A stretch of 64,000 nucleotides of DNA from Incurvaria masculella (lineage: Eukaryota > Arthropoda > Insecta > Lepidoptera > Incurvariidae), in assembly GCA_946894095.1 (NCBI GenBank), contig OX335651.1, positions 13,290,501-13,354,500 of the forward strand, written 5' to 3'. Shown here piece by piece: positions 19,193 to 31,589 of this stretch. The translations under genes were made by a program, and so were the position numbers. The notes below the pieces were generated by a model. The model searched no databases and had not been told where the DNA came from. It saw only the letters and a program-made list of their open reading frames with translations. The number at the start of each line of letters is the position of its first letter. Within the stretch, counting starts at the first letter, position 1.

Positions 19193-20390
19193 GTACACAT
19201 CATCTGTTAACACTCTTTCCTGAAATAAACAAGTTTCAGTCAGCATTTCCGCATATTACAACAGCCGTCGTTTACATAACACGTGCCTATAGCTGTAGCT
19301 ACCTGTATATGTATAATACGTACGAGCAAATGTCAGAAATCAGCTGATCGGTGATAAAAATTGGTGAATTGAACGCATTACAATAATATACGTGTAGAGG
19401 TAACAGGAAAGTTGTAAACAGTGAGGCATGTTTGTTAAGCGCAGAGGCCAAAGGGGCCTCTGTGGAAACGTTAAAAGTGAAATCGGCGAGTCCGGTTGGC
19501 GGCGATGACTGGGTCGCGCTGCTAGGCAACGCGATCGCGGCCAGACGGCGCGGCGCATGGAGAAGGTGGCCGGCCGCCTTCAAAAATGTACATTCATAAA
19601 CTTTTACTCTCACCTCGTAAAATGCGTGAATCATTATGTAGGTTATCTACGTATCATACGTACGCATCTAGCAGGATAACGAGACTAATCTCATTAGGTC
19701 TCTCCTTTCGTAGTGGCCGTCGTGAGAAGTGGCTTTTTTGTGAATATGAACATTGAGCGAAATAATTTCATGTTCTAGTAATCCTATGTCATATTAAACT
19801 ATAACAGCACCTGAACCGCATTTTGTTATGCGTAATGCACTCCTAAATACCTATCATTAATGAGGTAAATGGAAATACGGAATAATCTGTCATTACTTGC
19901 TTAGGCCACTATTACTGAAATTTAAATGCTTAACCTTTGCCTTCATTATTATAGATCGCATTGCCTCACATCACTACGACGGTACCTATCTACTTTCGAA
20001 TCGCAGATCTGCCGAAATATTTCGAAAGCTTCCGTTAACCATTGTCACCTTGAGCACACGGGCGGCGCTGGAAATTATCCAAGTGCGGTTTTCTATTTGC
20101 CTGGACATTGCAGTGTAGAGTGTAGAGCTAAGACAAGAATAGTGTCGTGTGGGGTATGCAGAAGGTAGTGGCGTGAGCGTCGTGCTTTCTCGTGTGTGGC
20201 GAGCGCGGCGTGCGTGCGCGCGCGCATGCGATGCCCGCCGATCTCCTCCACTAGGCTCGCATAGCCGGACTTTCTAACTATAATTATTTCTCGCATTAAT
20301 ATTTAATTACCGGTGCGAACACATTTCTCATTATTGAGCGCTGCGGCAAGTTTTGACAGTAATTGGGCAGAGTCCTGTGGTATGGGGGTG
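19193..20390 (+). other. PDSS1 intron 1, proximal part
   Basis: Mixed composition with GC-rich patches at about 19440-19580 and 20040-20260. Open frames overlap on both strands; none has a recognisable domain, and I treat them as chance. Confidence 0.4.
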
Positions 20391-20657
20391 TTTTTAGGGT
20401 TTCGTACCCAAAGGGTGAAAACGGAACCCTATTAATAAACCTCCGCTGTCCGTCCTTCCGTCCGTCTGTCACAGGGCTTTATCTCATGAACCGTAATAGG
20501 TAGTTAGGCAGCGTAATAGATAACAGTAAACAGGCAAAATAAAAAAATATAAAAATTAAAGGAACCCATGCCAAAAACCTGATTTTTTGTGTTAAATCTT
20601 GTACGATGGTACGGAACCCTTCGTGTGCAAGTCCGACTCGCACTTGGCCGGTTTTTT
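20391..20657 (+). repeat. Dispersed CCGT-tract repeat, copy 1
   Basis: Starts GGGTTTCGTACCCAAAGGGT, has GTCCGTCCTTCCGTCCGTCT then CACAGGGCT, and ends CAAGTCCGACTCGCACTTGG. Other copies: 24897-25192 (-), 32743-33022 (+), 40800-40905 (-, partial) and 43188-44222 (+, interrupted). Family class not established. Confidence 0.8.
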
Positions 20658-20832
20658 AAATAAAAAAAGCCATATTAAACGACGATTGTCCGCTAAATGC
20701 ACAAATGAGGTCGATGGTCATCACTATATAGGTAGGTTGAGAACGAACCGTTTCCCAAACTCATTTACCTATCTGCCGCACCGCCAGGACATGAAACTGT
20801 CTGCCGGCGGATGCCTTTTCCTCAGGGTATAA

Positions 20833-21087
20833 CCAGGGGGTCCATTCAGGGAAAGAGTGAGTTCGAATTCGTCACTAAATATCAACTCACTTTTTTTAAT
20901 AGTAATGTTTCCACACTTCTTGAACAGCATTACAGTTAGATAAAAATCTGGTCCGTCCCGTAAATACGTCGGAAGTATAAATAACGGTTCCGTTATTGAA
21001 ATAATAGGTAATATATTTCCCAGCTATTTTTAGGTTAACTCACTCCCGAACTCGAACTCACTCTTTTCTGAATGGCCCCCCTGCTGG
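20833..21087. mobile_element. MITE with about 40-bp inverted ends
   Basis: The left end CCAGGGGGTCCATTCAGG continues with AGAGTGAGTTCGAATTCG; the right end reads the reverse (CGAACTCGAACTCACTC, CTGAATGGCCCCCCTGCTGG). About 255 bp, no coding capacity. Confidence 0.75.
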
Positions 21088-21746
21088 GTGTCTTCAAGCG
21101 TAAATTGAACAAGCTCGATAGCTCAGCGATAGTCCTCAAATCCGTTGGCATGATGGCTTGCTGAGCGTGGTTTCGCGAGGCGAGGTGTGTCGCTTTTCTA
21201 AGCACCTTTGGTTCTCAGCACACCCATTCATACCGGTTTTTCATAAAGAAAGGTATAAAATATTTTTTTATAAAAAAATCATTTTAGCGACACGACGATG
21301 ACGGCGCACAGTTTTGAAGCGCTCTTCCAGTAGAAATCGCCGCTTTTAGATTGCATATAATCTCGCATATAATAATATAAAAAATAATGTCATAAAATTT
21401 CGCATAATTTCTTTGAATTGGCACATTATGATAAACTGTCTTTATTAGAAGATTAATTCGTCGCAGCAATAGGGTCTATTTAGGAAGCAAAGACGAGAAG
21501 TTTTCGAGTGAGAAGCTGTCAAACTCAAAAGATGCCTCGTTTTTCTGCATAGCGGATGACATCTCGCAAGCGACGCACCGATGTAAATGAGATTCAAGAG
21601 TGCATACGCACAACTTATTCCGAAAACAGCAGAAAAGGGGGTTCCTCTTTCAAAATGATTACTAACAACATACAGATATTTATTCTTATATTTAATTGTA
21701 TTATTCATTTCACTTATTTATTCAAATTCTGGTAGCCAAACTACAC

Positions 21747-21983
21747 TAAGGGGAGATTTTTCAATCCTCAGATAGTATTTATCGAACTGATAGCACAAAT
21801 TCACGTTGGTCAAAAGACGGATAGTCATTGCTTGAGAATTATATATTATATCAAAATTATCTGACTATAATGTTACTAATAAACATATGGACTTACTATA
21901 TCGGATGGATAATCAGAGGCGTAAATAAATCCGTCTAATAGTTATCTGACTGATTTATCAGACTATTGAAAAATCGGCCCTAA
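21747..21983. mobile_element. MITE with GATTTTTCAAT ends
   Basis: The left end AGGGGAGATTTTTCAAT is inverted at the right as ATTGAAAAATCGGCCCT, about 236 bp apart. The interior holds repeated ATCTGACT/TCAGATA strings. Non-autonomous. Confidence 0.72.
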
Positions 21984-24050
21984 GTCATGTCACAATTTGA
22001 TCCTGATTTGATTGATATAAGTATAGTAAATGTATATATTATATGCGAATCACTAAATAATCCGTTGCAAACATTTAAAAAGCCACATAATAGATCCCTG
22101 ACCGTGAATGTTTACCTTGTCACTTTTATTTTATAACATACTTAAACATTGCGTTGGCCGACGCTCAACCGTGCGAGCATATTGGCACACCTTTCTCAAT
22201 ACACGAGTCTTGCCTAAATTCTGAATGATCGACCTTGTTTGCGCAATTCAAGATTTGACCTTCGTCAAAGAACTTTAATCTATAATGTATTCACCGGCGC
22301 GGCACCAAGCACCGACCTACTCCTGCTTATGAAATGGGTACCAATTAAGGTGCTTGGGTGTCAGAGGTCACACAATCGCCAACATAACTGCACGCGTGCA
22401 CACCGAGTAATGCCGCAGCCCAGAGGCGGACTTGCATTCTTAGCCACCCTGGGTCGTGAAGGACCAGCCTCCCCTTTTCAGCTCATCGTTTATTAACCCT
22501 TGATTTCACTACCTCCAGCCACCTGAAATCCGATAGTTAACTTTTGGTTGCATTGCATAATTACATGGTGTACCCGAAACATAACTTTGGCATTTTTGTG
22601 GCTGGAGATGGTGAAAACGGGCGTAAGGCACATGCTATGAATTTACTTGTTTGCCAACATTTATAAACTGATCTATTTTTTTCGGGAGACGTAATACTGA
22701 TGCTTTAGTGTACTGTAGTGTCGTTTCATGTTCGCAGCAGTATAGCCACGAATAGCCGCCCCTAATATCTGGCCGCGCTAGGCCCGGGCCTAGTCGTTCT
22801 CAAGGGAAGCCCGCCACGGCCGCAGCCCCGATTTGGTATCCGTGAGATTAAAACGAGTAAAGAAAATAGGAAGAAGAACCTAAAATCTTCGAAGAGGGGT
22901 CAGAGCCTCTCTTTAGATGCTTGATGTGTTTCTTTCCAATTTAGGAAAATGTTAAAAAATGTATCGTGCATGTGTACAGACTAATTTGTTAAAACACCGC
23001 ACGTTAAAAGGATAAAAAAATGCCTTAAAATATATAAAATGTTTATATTAAATATTATTTCTCACTTATACCTTATTACAGTTGCATAATCCTTGTAGCC
23101 TATAAACGTATTTTAAGCACACGTTTAATCGTAATATGTAATTATGATTATGGTATAAATGTTATCATTACATTCAAAGACAAATAGGTCGCGCCAATAT
23201 CTGAAAAATGTAAATAAAACTGTAGCTCTACGCATCAACCCGATTTTAAACATATTTTTGTCTGCGGAATCCTAACACCTAGACTATTCCGTGAAATATT
23301 GGTCGCAATACACTAATCAACATCAAACGCATGGTAAAAATAATTGAGAACGAAAATTTGATAGATATTGAATTGTTTTCATAATTTTCGGGAATGTGGT
23401 GGAATTCCCCAGATCTGCCTTGACAAATAGCGACGTCAGCGTTTGAGCCAATCCTCCATTCATTTTTCGTATTTCCATGGACCTACACACAATCTTATTT
23501 CAGCTTATGTGATAATTTTAGCTTTGAAAATTGCATAAGTTAAATGGGAATGGGGTCATATGAGGTAAGGTCATTGACACTCGTTAACTGGCTAAACACT
23601 TGCATAATCGTGGTGCAAACTCAACTTGTCGTCCTTCCACAAATGTGGCCGTTTTGCATATTGCATGAAAATGCCTAAATAATATTCCTTTGTCACGGTT
23701 TATCCTTCTGCACATTTGACCGTTTTTTTTGTTAAACACCACCTCAAACTTAAACATATGTATGGTCCGAGGGATAGTAAACGAACGAAAGGCAGGCAAA
23801 AAAAAGAGCATCTTTAGATAGACAACTACAGGCTACAGGATAAGAGAAAAACATAAAGTAACATGGCAACCTTAAGAGATTTGGTGAAACCCCGTCTTTC
23901 GACTCTATGAGGATCAGCGCTTCTGAAGCTGCAATGGGTATTCTGTACTCCCCACAGAATTGGGAACCAGAGACCGATACTGAAATCATTCGACATGACG
24001 CCTTGTGGAGTAGTTATGGATAAAATATGGATGTAAAGTTGTTTTAAATA
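21984..24050 (+). other. PDSS1 intron 1, no gene seen
   Basis: AT-rich with short GC-rich patches near 22290-22480 and 22740-22830. No domain recognised in any frame. Confidence 0.4.
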
Positions 24051-24357
24051 TCTTTTTTTTTATGTATCTGGACATGGATGGCTAATACCCAACTGACCGT
24101 CGGACATTAGCCTAACACATCACATAGGAACTAGGTGCCATGCCAGGACCTTCCTTATATTTCTCAGCTACATTGAACTAGATGGAAAGCACGGACAATT
24201 TTGATTGCTGCTTCGACCATCGTTCATTCAATGCGATGGTACCCACCCGAGCGGGATTAACCCTACCACCTAGTAAGTAAGGAAGGACTTACAGCTTTAC
24301 GTGGAATCCGAGCCACGGCCAGCCTCAACGGTTGAAAAAGGTCACCCATCCAGAACC
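24051..24357 (-). mobile_element. 5S-rRNA-derived SINE, 5'-truncated
   Basis: Starts with a T-run, then the LINE-like tail and body, and ends in GGTCACCCATCCAGAAC. Read on the - strand that is GTTCTGGATGGGTGACC, the end of the 5S-like head. The rest of the head is missing. Confidence 0.75.
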
Positions 24358-24896
24358 TGACATATCGTTGCATGACAAATCGTTTTCACAAATTGTTGGT
24401 CTTTACGAGGAACTCAACATAATTTTTGAATCGACGGTTTTTACGCTTATAATCGGTTTATCCTCTCCTGCAATCTTATCCTTCTATAACGCACGCGCTA
24501 TATTTTACCATTTAGGAACTTTCTTAAAGTTTACGTGCATGTATCGGAATGATAAATGAAATAACCACACGATTATTTGAACCCAGCTTGTCTTTCACTG
24601 GTTGAATAATAATTCTGTTTGCACTAACTAATGTGTGCATGCGGCGACTTTCTTTCCTGGCTTTCGTTGACTAGGTATAATGTGAAATTCTCGCAACTTC
24701 TACTCACCTCAAGTGGAGAACTTAAAAATAAAGCCGGTGCCCTGACAACGTGCTATAGCAAATGCTGGTGCGTAGTGAGTTATTTACGCAATAGCGGTCT
24801 ATGGTCAATTTTCAATCGACCTGTATTTATTTTAGGTTAATAACGTGATAAAAGATGAAGCTACCTATTTAACTGTGAAGTTCGCCTAGTAGAAAA

Positions 24897-25192
24897 ACTG
24901 GGCAAGTGCGAGTCGGACTCGCGCACGAAGGGTTCCGTAATATAGTACAAGATTTAACACAAAAAAGTTTTTTGTATTTAATTTTTATGCCCCCATTTCA
25001 TTTTTATTATTGTTAAATTTTACCTATTTGGTGTTATAGCGGCAAAATAAATACACGCTCTGTGAACATATCAGCTGCCTACTATTACGGTTCATGAGAT
25101 GCAGCCCTGTGACGGACGGACGGATGGACGGACGGACAGCTGAGGCTTAGTAATAGGATTCCGATGGCACCCTTTGGGTACGGAACCCAAAA
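24897..25192 (-). repeat. Dispersed CCGT-tract repeat, copy 2
   Basis: Reverse-orientation copy: AAGTGCGAGTCGGACTCGCG at the left and GGACGGACGGACAGCTGAGG, then TTTGGGTACGGAACCC, at the right. Confidence 0.8.
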
Positions 25193-25713
25193 ATCGAACT
25201 AAAACGCAAGATGAAGGAGCCCCTGAATTTCACTGGGTCGCCCTCTGCTCCATTTAAATGAAATGTTATGAGAAACCTACTAGATAATGTTAGTTATTCA
25301 ACGTTCCAATACACTCGTAGTAGGTAACATATTTATTTATTTCCTTTCAATTGTACAATTTACACATATTCAATATATATAGTATAGCCGAACTGGGCGG
25401 TGTCGCCCGTGTCTCGGCTAGTCCTTTTTTTTAATAGTAAGCGGCACTTGACTAAACTGAACTTATACTAAATGCTTATTGCAAAAATGTTACTAACCCA
25501 CCACCACCTGAAAAAATAATTATAGAGAAAAGTCAGCTATCAAAAAAAAATTAAATAAAGTAACTATTATTATTATATAAGTACTATATTTTCTTGAATG
25601 ATTGCACCTCTTTATTATAAGATAGAATAAAGAAAGTAATTTAATGTGATTTAACTATCTATATGATATAGAAGCTCTACTATTTGCATCAACCCGTTTT
25701 TAACCAGAACAGT
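25193..25713 (+). other. PDSS1 intron 1, no gene seen
   Basis: Very AT-rich with simple ATT repeats near 25565; nothing recognised. Confidence 0.4.
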
Positions 25714-26095
25714 CAGCCTCAGTGGCCCAGTGGCGCGACACTTCGGCGATCGCTCTCCGAAGTTAAGCAACGCTGGGTCCGGTCTGGTCTTGGATGGGTG
25801 ACCATTCGACCGTTGAGAGAGGCTGGCCGTGGTTCGGATTCCAGGTTAAACTGTAGGTCCCCTTCCTTAATTACTAGGTGGTAGGGTTAATCCCGCCCGG
25901 GTTGGTACCATCGCATTGGATGAACGATGGTCGAAGCGGCAATGAAAATTGTCCGTGTTTTCCATCCAGTTCAATGTAGCCTTGCAATATAAGGAAGGTC
26001 CTGGCATGGCACCTAGTTCCCATGTGGTGTGTTGGGCTAATACCATGACGAACTTGTGGTATTAGCCATCCATGTCCAGTCACATAAAAAAAAAA
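25714..26095 (+). mobile_element. 5S-rRNA-derived SINE, full length
   Basis: The head at 25748-25812 contains CTCCGAAGTTAAGCAACGCT, GGGTCCGGTCTGGTC and TTGGATGGGTGACC, in the order and spacing of 5S rRNA (box A, intermediate element and box C of the internal polymerase III promoter). The body and tail (GGTGGTAGGGTTAATCCCGC, then GTCCGTGTTTTCCATCCAG, then TAGCCATCCATGTCCAGT) end in ten A. The tail is shared with copies that lack the 5S head, so it was probably taken from a LINE. This is a SINE3-type element, not a 5S gene, because the 5S 3' part is absent. Confidence 0.88.
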
Positions 26096-27295
26096 CGCAA
26101 TAAATTATGACCCGACTTCAAATTTAGGTTATTTTCTTGTTTTCATAATGAAACTATATTTTTTTTAAGTAAATATAACAACGACCTTACGAAGCAAATT
26201 ATAGACCGTAATGCTACTGTATTTTATGTGGTGAAATGTCAAATTGTGCAAAAGCGCAAATTTCTGTTACCGACTAATTATATGATTTTTTTATGAAGAT
26301 AGTAATATTTATTATAAGAAAAAACATATCGTCTAACAAAATCAACAAATAATCACTTTTTTTTATTTAATAATAATACAATCCTGTAAGAATATAAAAA
26401 TAGTTTTTATTCATTTTTACGAAGCAAACAATATTTTTTATCCGTAGCAGTCTGGAGTTTGGTACCAAAATGAAAAAGTAGCTTGCGACCAATGTGAAAA
26501 AGTAGCTTGCGACCAATGTATGTGTACCCTTAAAATTTTAATTGTCACCGCAATGTATTTCCGTCCGTCTTGTACAGCATGTTGTCACGTAAAGATCTTA
26601 CTAAAAGCCATAATGTACTATATTGAAAACGACTGAGTGTGACGCTTACATACAAAAACGGCCATTTGACAGAGCTCGTTGTCCCTATAAATATAAACTC
26701 CTAATAAAATTTGGCTAAATCCTCTAGTTCACTGGGTTGGTTTTGATTTTCATAGCACGGCAACATATTTCCAAATTGTTAGTTCTGATGTTAAAGACTG
26801 AAGGAACATTTTCTATCACTGAATTAGCCAAGTACAATCCACAGTTTCATAATTAATTGCACTTCGCCCATACGATTGTGGCGTTTCACCTGAACGTTAC
26901 ACGAAGGTTGATTCAAATTATTGTTATTGAATACAAGGATGTAAGGTAAACTTCTTTGCTGAAGCGTGAAATAAATGTATGCAATCTTCATTTTCACCAA
27001 CAGCCTACTGGTACAGTTAAGTGCGTGAGTATTAAGACATTTTTGCATGAATTGACCTTGACATAAATTCCATAGATAATATTTCCTAACTCGTTTTTAA
27101 ATTTCTGGACCCATCTACATACGATCGCTCTACAAATATCGGTTAAAATATTTTTTACAATATTTTGGACGGTACATAGGCCTGAAGAGGGCTCACAGGA
27201 GCGACTTACACCTCTCTTATGTATAGGCCACTTCATTTACAACGGCTCGTAATTCCGGGGCGCGGGGACTTGCTTCCATGTCAGAGAGCAATGGT
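26096..27295 (+). other. PDSS1 intron 1, no gene seen
   Basis: AT-rich. A 24-bp direct duplication (AAGTAGCTTGCGACCAATGT) lies at about 26477-26520. No gene recognised. Confidence 0.4.
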
Positions 27296-27520
27296 CCACC
27301 CAGTTTATGCACAGCTTTATTTATCTTTCTGAGTTGGATAAGTACATTTCCTCGGGAATGCTAGCTTTGGTGGTAGGGTTTGGTACCATGGGGAAACCCG
27401 AGCGAATTTGATGAAAATTGTCCGTGTTTCCATCCAGTTTTAATGTATCCGTGCTCAAAGGGAAAGTGGCACCTAATTCTTTAGGGAATGCGGTGTGTTG
27501 GGCTAATATCATTGGTTACA
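27296..27520 (+). repeat. LINE 3'-tail family copy
   Basis: Has TTATCTTTCTGAGTTGGATA at the start, then GTGGTAGGGTTTGGTACCAT and ATTGTCCGTGTTTCCATCCA, ending GTGTGTTGGGCTAATATCAT. Diverged, no A tail. Confidence 0.65.
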
Positions 27521-29172
27521 TTGGTGACCCAAAGCGAGCGAGCGCCCTCTAAAATTGGCAAGTCCAACCCTGGCAGGTTCGATGAAGCCGTGATCAAATT
27601 AAGGGATGGTTTTGACATGTCACCTCGGAGCTTCGAAAATGCGCTGTGTCGATTAACACCTGCAAGAACATAGTAATGCCACCAATTAAAACGCATCTTA
27701 AAAAATAAGTAAATACATCAATGCACAAAATATGAGCATGAACGTGTGTGGCGCACGTTCGTGAAAATCTTAGCAAATCCGCGAGAGCAACTAACAATTT
27801 GTAAATATGAAAAGGTTATCCAACCTGAACCCACTCACTGAGTTGGTACGAAAAATAAATGAAACGGCGTTTTGTTATGTAAAACCAATGACTAACGTCG
27901 TGTTTACGCGGAATTGTCGCGTCGTGGCCGAGACGTTACCTTCGACCTAGATGTAGTGTCGATGACTCCGCCGCGTTCGTCTCCTGGCGTGTCTAATTGA
28001 ACCTAAGCGCAGCTTGAGGCTAGATTATCAGCGAAGGCTTCCAAGATGTGTTATTAGGAGGTTCCGATGGCCGATCCTCGTTGCTTGTTTGCATACACGA
28101 AACGATTAATCATTGTCGTTGCACAGTTCGGATATTGTATGCGAGCTGACTTTGTGTTGTCAGTCTTAATACGTTTCATGTACTCTTTGGTTTGTTTCTT
28201 AGTTGACAAATTGCATGTTGTGTTTTGTTTTCTTTCGTTAGCCATCTGTCGTTAGCCATAACAATAAACATATTTTTGAACTATATTCCTTATCGCGCGT
28301 TTCGCGGATAAGAACTAGACGGAAAAATGTGTCCGACACTTTTCCTGTTAAAGAGACAACGACACTGACGCGACACTTTTGCTGTTAAAGAGACAGCTTT
28401 AGTACTCCCATCAAAATGCAGGACGAGCACGGAAATAATTTCTCTCAGTCCCGTGAAAATACTCAGATCTGAACTGTCATCCCATACATCGTGAACTATC
28501 GACAGACTGGATTGCGTTATTCTGTGGCGTATTTCAGTTTTTTATTATTATGTTTATTGCAGAAATATATAATTTTTAGTGCCAGTCGAGGTTAATAAGG
28601 TTGGTTAATTGGACATCTGGAAAACCCAATAAGGATGTTATATAAAATACATACAACACACATCTAAATATACGAATTTAATATCGGACTGTATCATGTG
28701 GATACATTTAGATGTTTATTCAAGCCAAATTGTCGATAAATCTTGCATCATGTAATAAGATTAATGTAAACGCCGCAGATTTGTAGAGAGATGGCCTCAC
28801 CTCTGATTTCGGTAAGGTATCAATATATATATAATTTTCGACTATTGTGTACACATTCTATTGCAACACCGACAAAGTAATAATCGATTTAGAAGCTACA
28901 TATTATGCAAATCATTTAAATCATCAAACCCCTCTGCCGATTTACTTAATTCTTTATACCAGTCAATAAATATATTTGCCAGTTAACCGAGTTATATGGC
29001 ATAAAAAAAACTTCAATATTTTTTTACCTTTTGGCTTTAATTACCCAGGATATTTTTTTCGAAAAAACAAGAACCTGCGGATAGATAGTATATTAGTTGA
29101 CTGATGTTAGATACTAAACATTAAGGGAATTAGAAGATAGGTTTTTAATTGATGTCTAAACTACATATAATA
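27521..29172 (+). other. PDSS1 intron 1, no gene seen
   Basis: Includes a short direct duplication at about 28333-28394 (units containing CGACACTTTTCCTGTTAAAG and CGACACTTTTGCTGTTAAAG). No coding signal. Confidence 0.4.
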
Positions 29173-29386
29173 TGTTTGAAAATTGTTACGGCTTTTCACG
29201 CGGCAGGTAGAGATATTCTCCGACGTTTCGAGCTAATAATTCAGCCCGTTGTCAAGGAAGCATCAGAGTCGTCTGCTGCGTACGAGCGCGGCGGATGCCT
29301 CCTTGACAACGGGCTGAATGATTAGCTTGAAACGTCGGAGAATATCTCTACCTGCCGCGTGAAAAGCCGTAACATTTTTCAAACAT
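29173..29386. mobile_element. Long foldback element, about 83-bp arms
   Basis: The left arm runs from TGTTTGAAAATTGTTACGGC through AGCCCGTTGTCAAGGA. The right arm returns through TCCTTGACAACGGGCT to GCCGTAACATTTTTCAAACA. The centre is about 45 bases. A related half-arm (CTCGAAACGTCGGAGAATGT) lies at about 32049-32118. Confidence 0.85.
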
Positions 29387-30819
29387 GTCTAACGACCGCG
29401 GTAACCTCAAAAGTATCATACATATAATATGTATACGGAGCGTTATTTTGCCCACCTTTATTGATTGCTCCCAAATACTGACACATTTTGTTTGAACACT
29501 GCAAGATTCATCAAAGCATTTGATGTTTGTATGGTAATTATTCCCGATTTATTAGGCCATTATAAACAACACGTAAAATCTTGTTTCTTTCCCATTGTCG
29601 TTTTACATGCTTTTATTAATATATATAGTAGAGGTGTCCCAAGGAAATTTAAGTTTTAGTTTACATGGAGTAATTAATTTAATAGAAGAATTAAATTATT
29701 GAGATTTTTCATTGGTCGAATATTAATGTAATCGTTCGTCGAAGAATTAAAAAAATCGGTGATGGCATAATTTGAGAGCCAGCCTTCTTGGTTGAGCAAT
29801 ACCATAAATGTCTCTAAACATTTATTTTAGAAGGTCGAAAATATTCACTCGTGGACAGTGCAAGGAGGGCCTTGTAACATATCCTGACGGAAAACTACGT
29901 TTTAAACAGGATCAACATTGCTAACTAGCGATGGTGCAACCGGGCCCCGGGCGTCGTGGGCAGCGAATCTCGGTGTTTATAATGTGGCTCTGATAAATCG
30001 GATACGGTCTGATTGCCGCCTTCACTGCCGCTCCCGCTGCCCCTCGGTGGCCGCTGCCGTGTCTCGGTCATTGGGCGCTTCTCTACCCAGTCTACATTTT
30101 TATTTTAGCAAATTAATATTTTAGTCATTATTTCAGATTTACCAGTAAACAAAAAATAACCTTTAGTTAGGTAGTTGCTCGCCTGATCTCTCAAGCTAGT
30201 CATGCTTTCGTCTGAGGTTTGTGGTTGTTACGAATTATGCTCGGTCTAATATGTGTGGAGTTTGAAGGAATGTAAACTCACTTTTTGGGGAAATTAGCGA
30301 GCAGCGGTTTATCGTAATTTCCGGACACTTTGAGACTTTTTTAGGCTTCTGAAACCTTCTTATCTTTTTTTATTTCTTTACCTAAATATAAACAGGAAAT
30401 TGTATTTACAAAAGTTCTGTCCAAGGACATGTATATGTGATTTAAACGTATTTTGGTTTTATCTACCAAATATGATTGACCGTTACTTAAAAAAAGTGAT
30501 ATCACAACAATCAAGTCAATACGTCAGGTTTTCTAGAAACTTGAACCCTTGAGAAAGATCCTCTCAACCGTTGAAATATATTTTGCATGTGTGTACAATT
30601 TTATGAGATCTTTGGTGCGCATCGCATTCGCGGGTATCTACTAACAAAATGTGATCTATTCATTGTGTCAATAGGCAAAACATTTACATAATTACTGGTT
30701 ATGGTGTAGTCTCTAAAACAAACACTAAAAACAAGTCTTTGGTCTTTCTAGTTTTGTAGTTTGTCTGTAGGCTGTATAGAATTGAGAACATTATCGAAGA
30801 TTGATGAAGAACATTATTT
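29387..30819 (+). other. PDSS1 intron 1, no gene seen
   Basis: AT-rich with a GC-rich patch at about 29935-30075. No domain recognised. Confidence 0.4.
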
Positions 30820-31440
30820 TTAACTGACTTAAAAAAATGGAGGAGGTTATCAATTCGTCTGTATGGTTTTTTTTTAGTTTTTTGTTTTTTTTTTATGTTT
30901 GTTACCTCATAACTTTTGCCTGGGTGAACCGATTTTGATAATTATTTTTTTAAATGAAAGCTAGTGCTTCCCAAGCGGTCCCATTTTAATTTGGTTAAGT
31001 TCTGGCAATGATATCCATGAGACAATCATATAAGTCTTAAATTTGTATTAAGATTGCGCGACAAATGGACGAATAACTCAATATAACGCCAACCGATTTC
31101 GGTGATTCTTTTTTTATTAGAAAGGACGTATACAAATTAGTAAGTGTACTTCAGATTCACTAAAAATAAACAAATAAAAAAAAATAACAAAAAATATAAC
31201 CGACTTCAAAGAAAAAGCACTAAAAAGTAAAAAATAATTTCCATTTTTGTAGTTACGATTTTTGTTATTTTTGAGTCGGTGTCAGCCAAGGTAGCCAAGG
31301 TTCTCTTGATTGGCGCAGCGCGTGCCCGGCTGACGCCGACTCAAAAAATAACAAAAATCGTAACTACAAAAATGGCAATTATTTTTTACTTTTTAGTGCT
31401 TTTTCTTTGAAGTCGGTAATTTTTTTTGTTAAATTTTTTT
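30820..31440. mobile_element. Repeat cluster with long foldback, about 89-bp arms
   Basis: The arms 31199-31287 and 31328-31417 are near-perfect reverse complements (ACCGACTTCAAAGAAAAAGC, ending GAGTCGGTGTCAGCC). The loop is about 40 bases. The preceding 30820-31198 has a run typical of low-complexity transposon flanks (GGAGGAGGTTATCAATTCGT). Non-coding. Confidence 0.75.
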
Positions 31441-31589
31441 TTTGTATGTTTACTTAACATGTTATGGCGATTTTATGGAAGAACCTACATTTTACAGTAT
31501 TTGTAGTCTAAGTAGTAGTTTGGAGTATAAGGTCTTGCGTGGACTATTTTTCGCATTTGAAGACAGGTCAGCTAAGTACCTGCTTGGCC

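Noticed and set aside
25748..25812. 5S rRNA gene
   Set aside because: Only the middle of 5S is present, fused to a repeat body with an A tail; several copies exist. It is a SINE.
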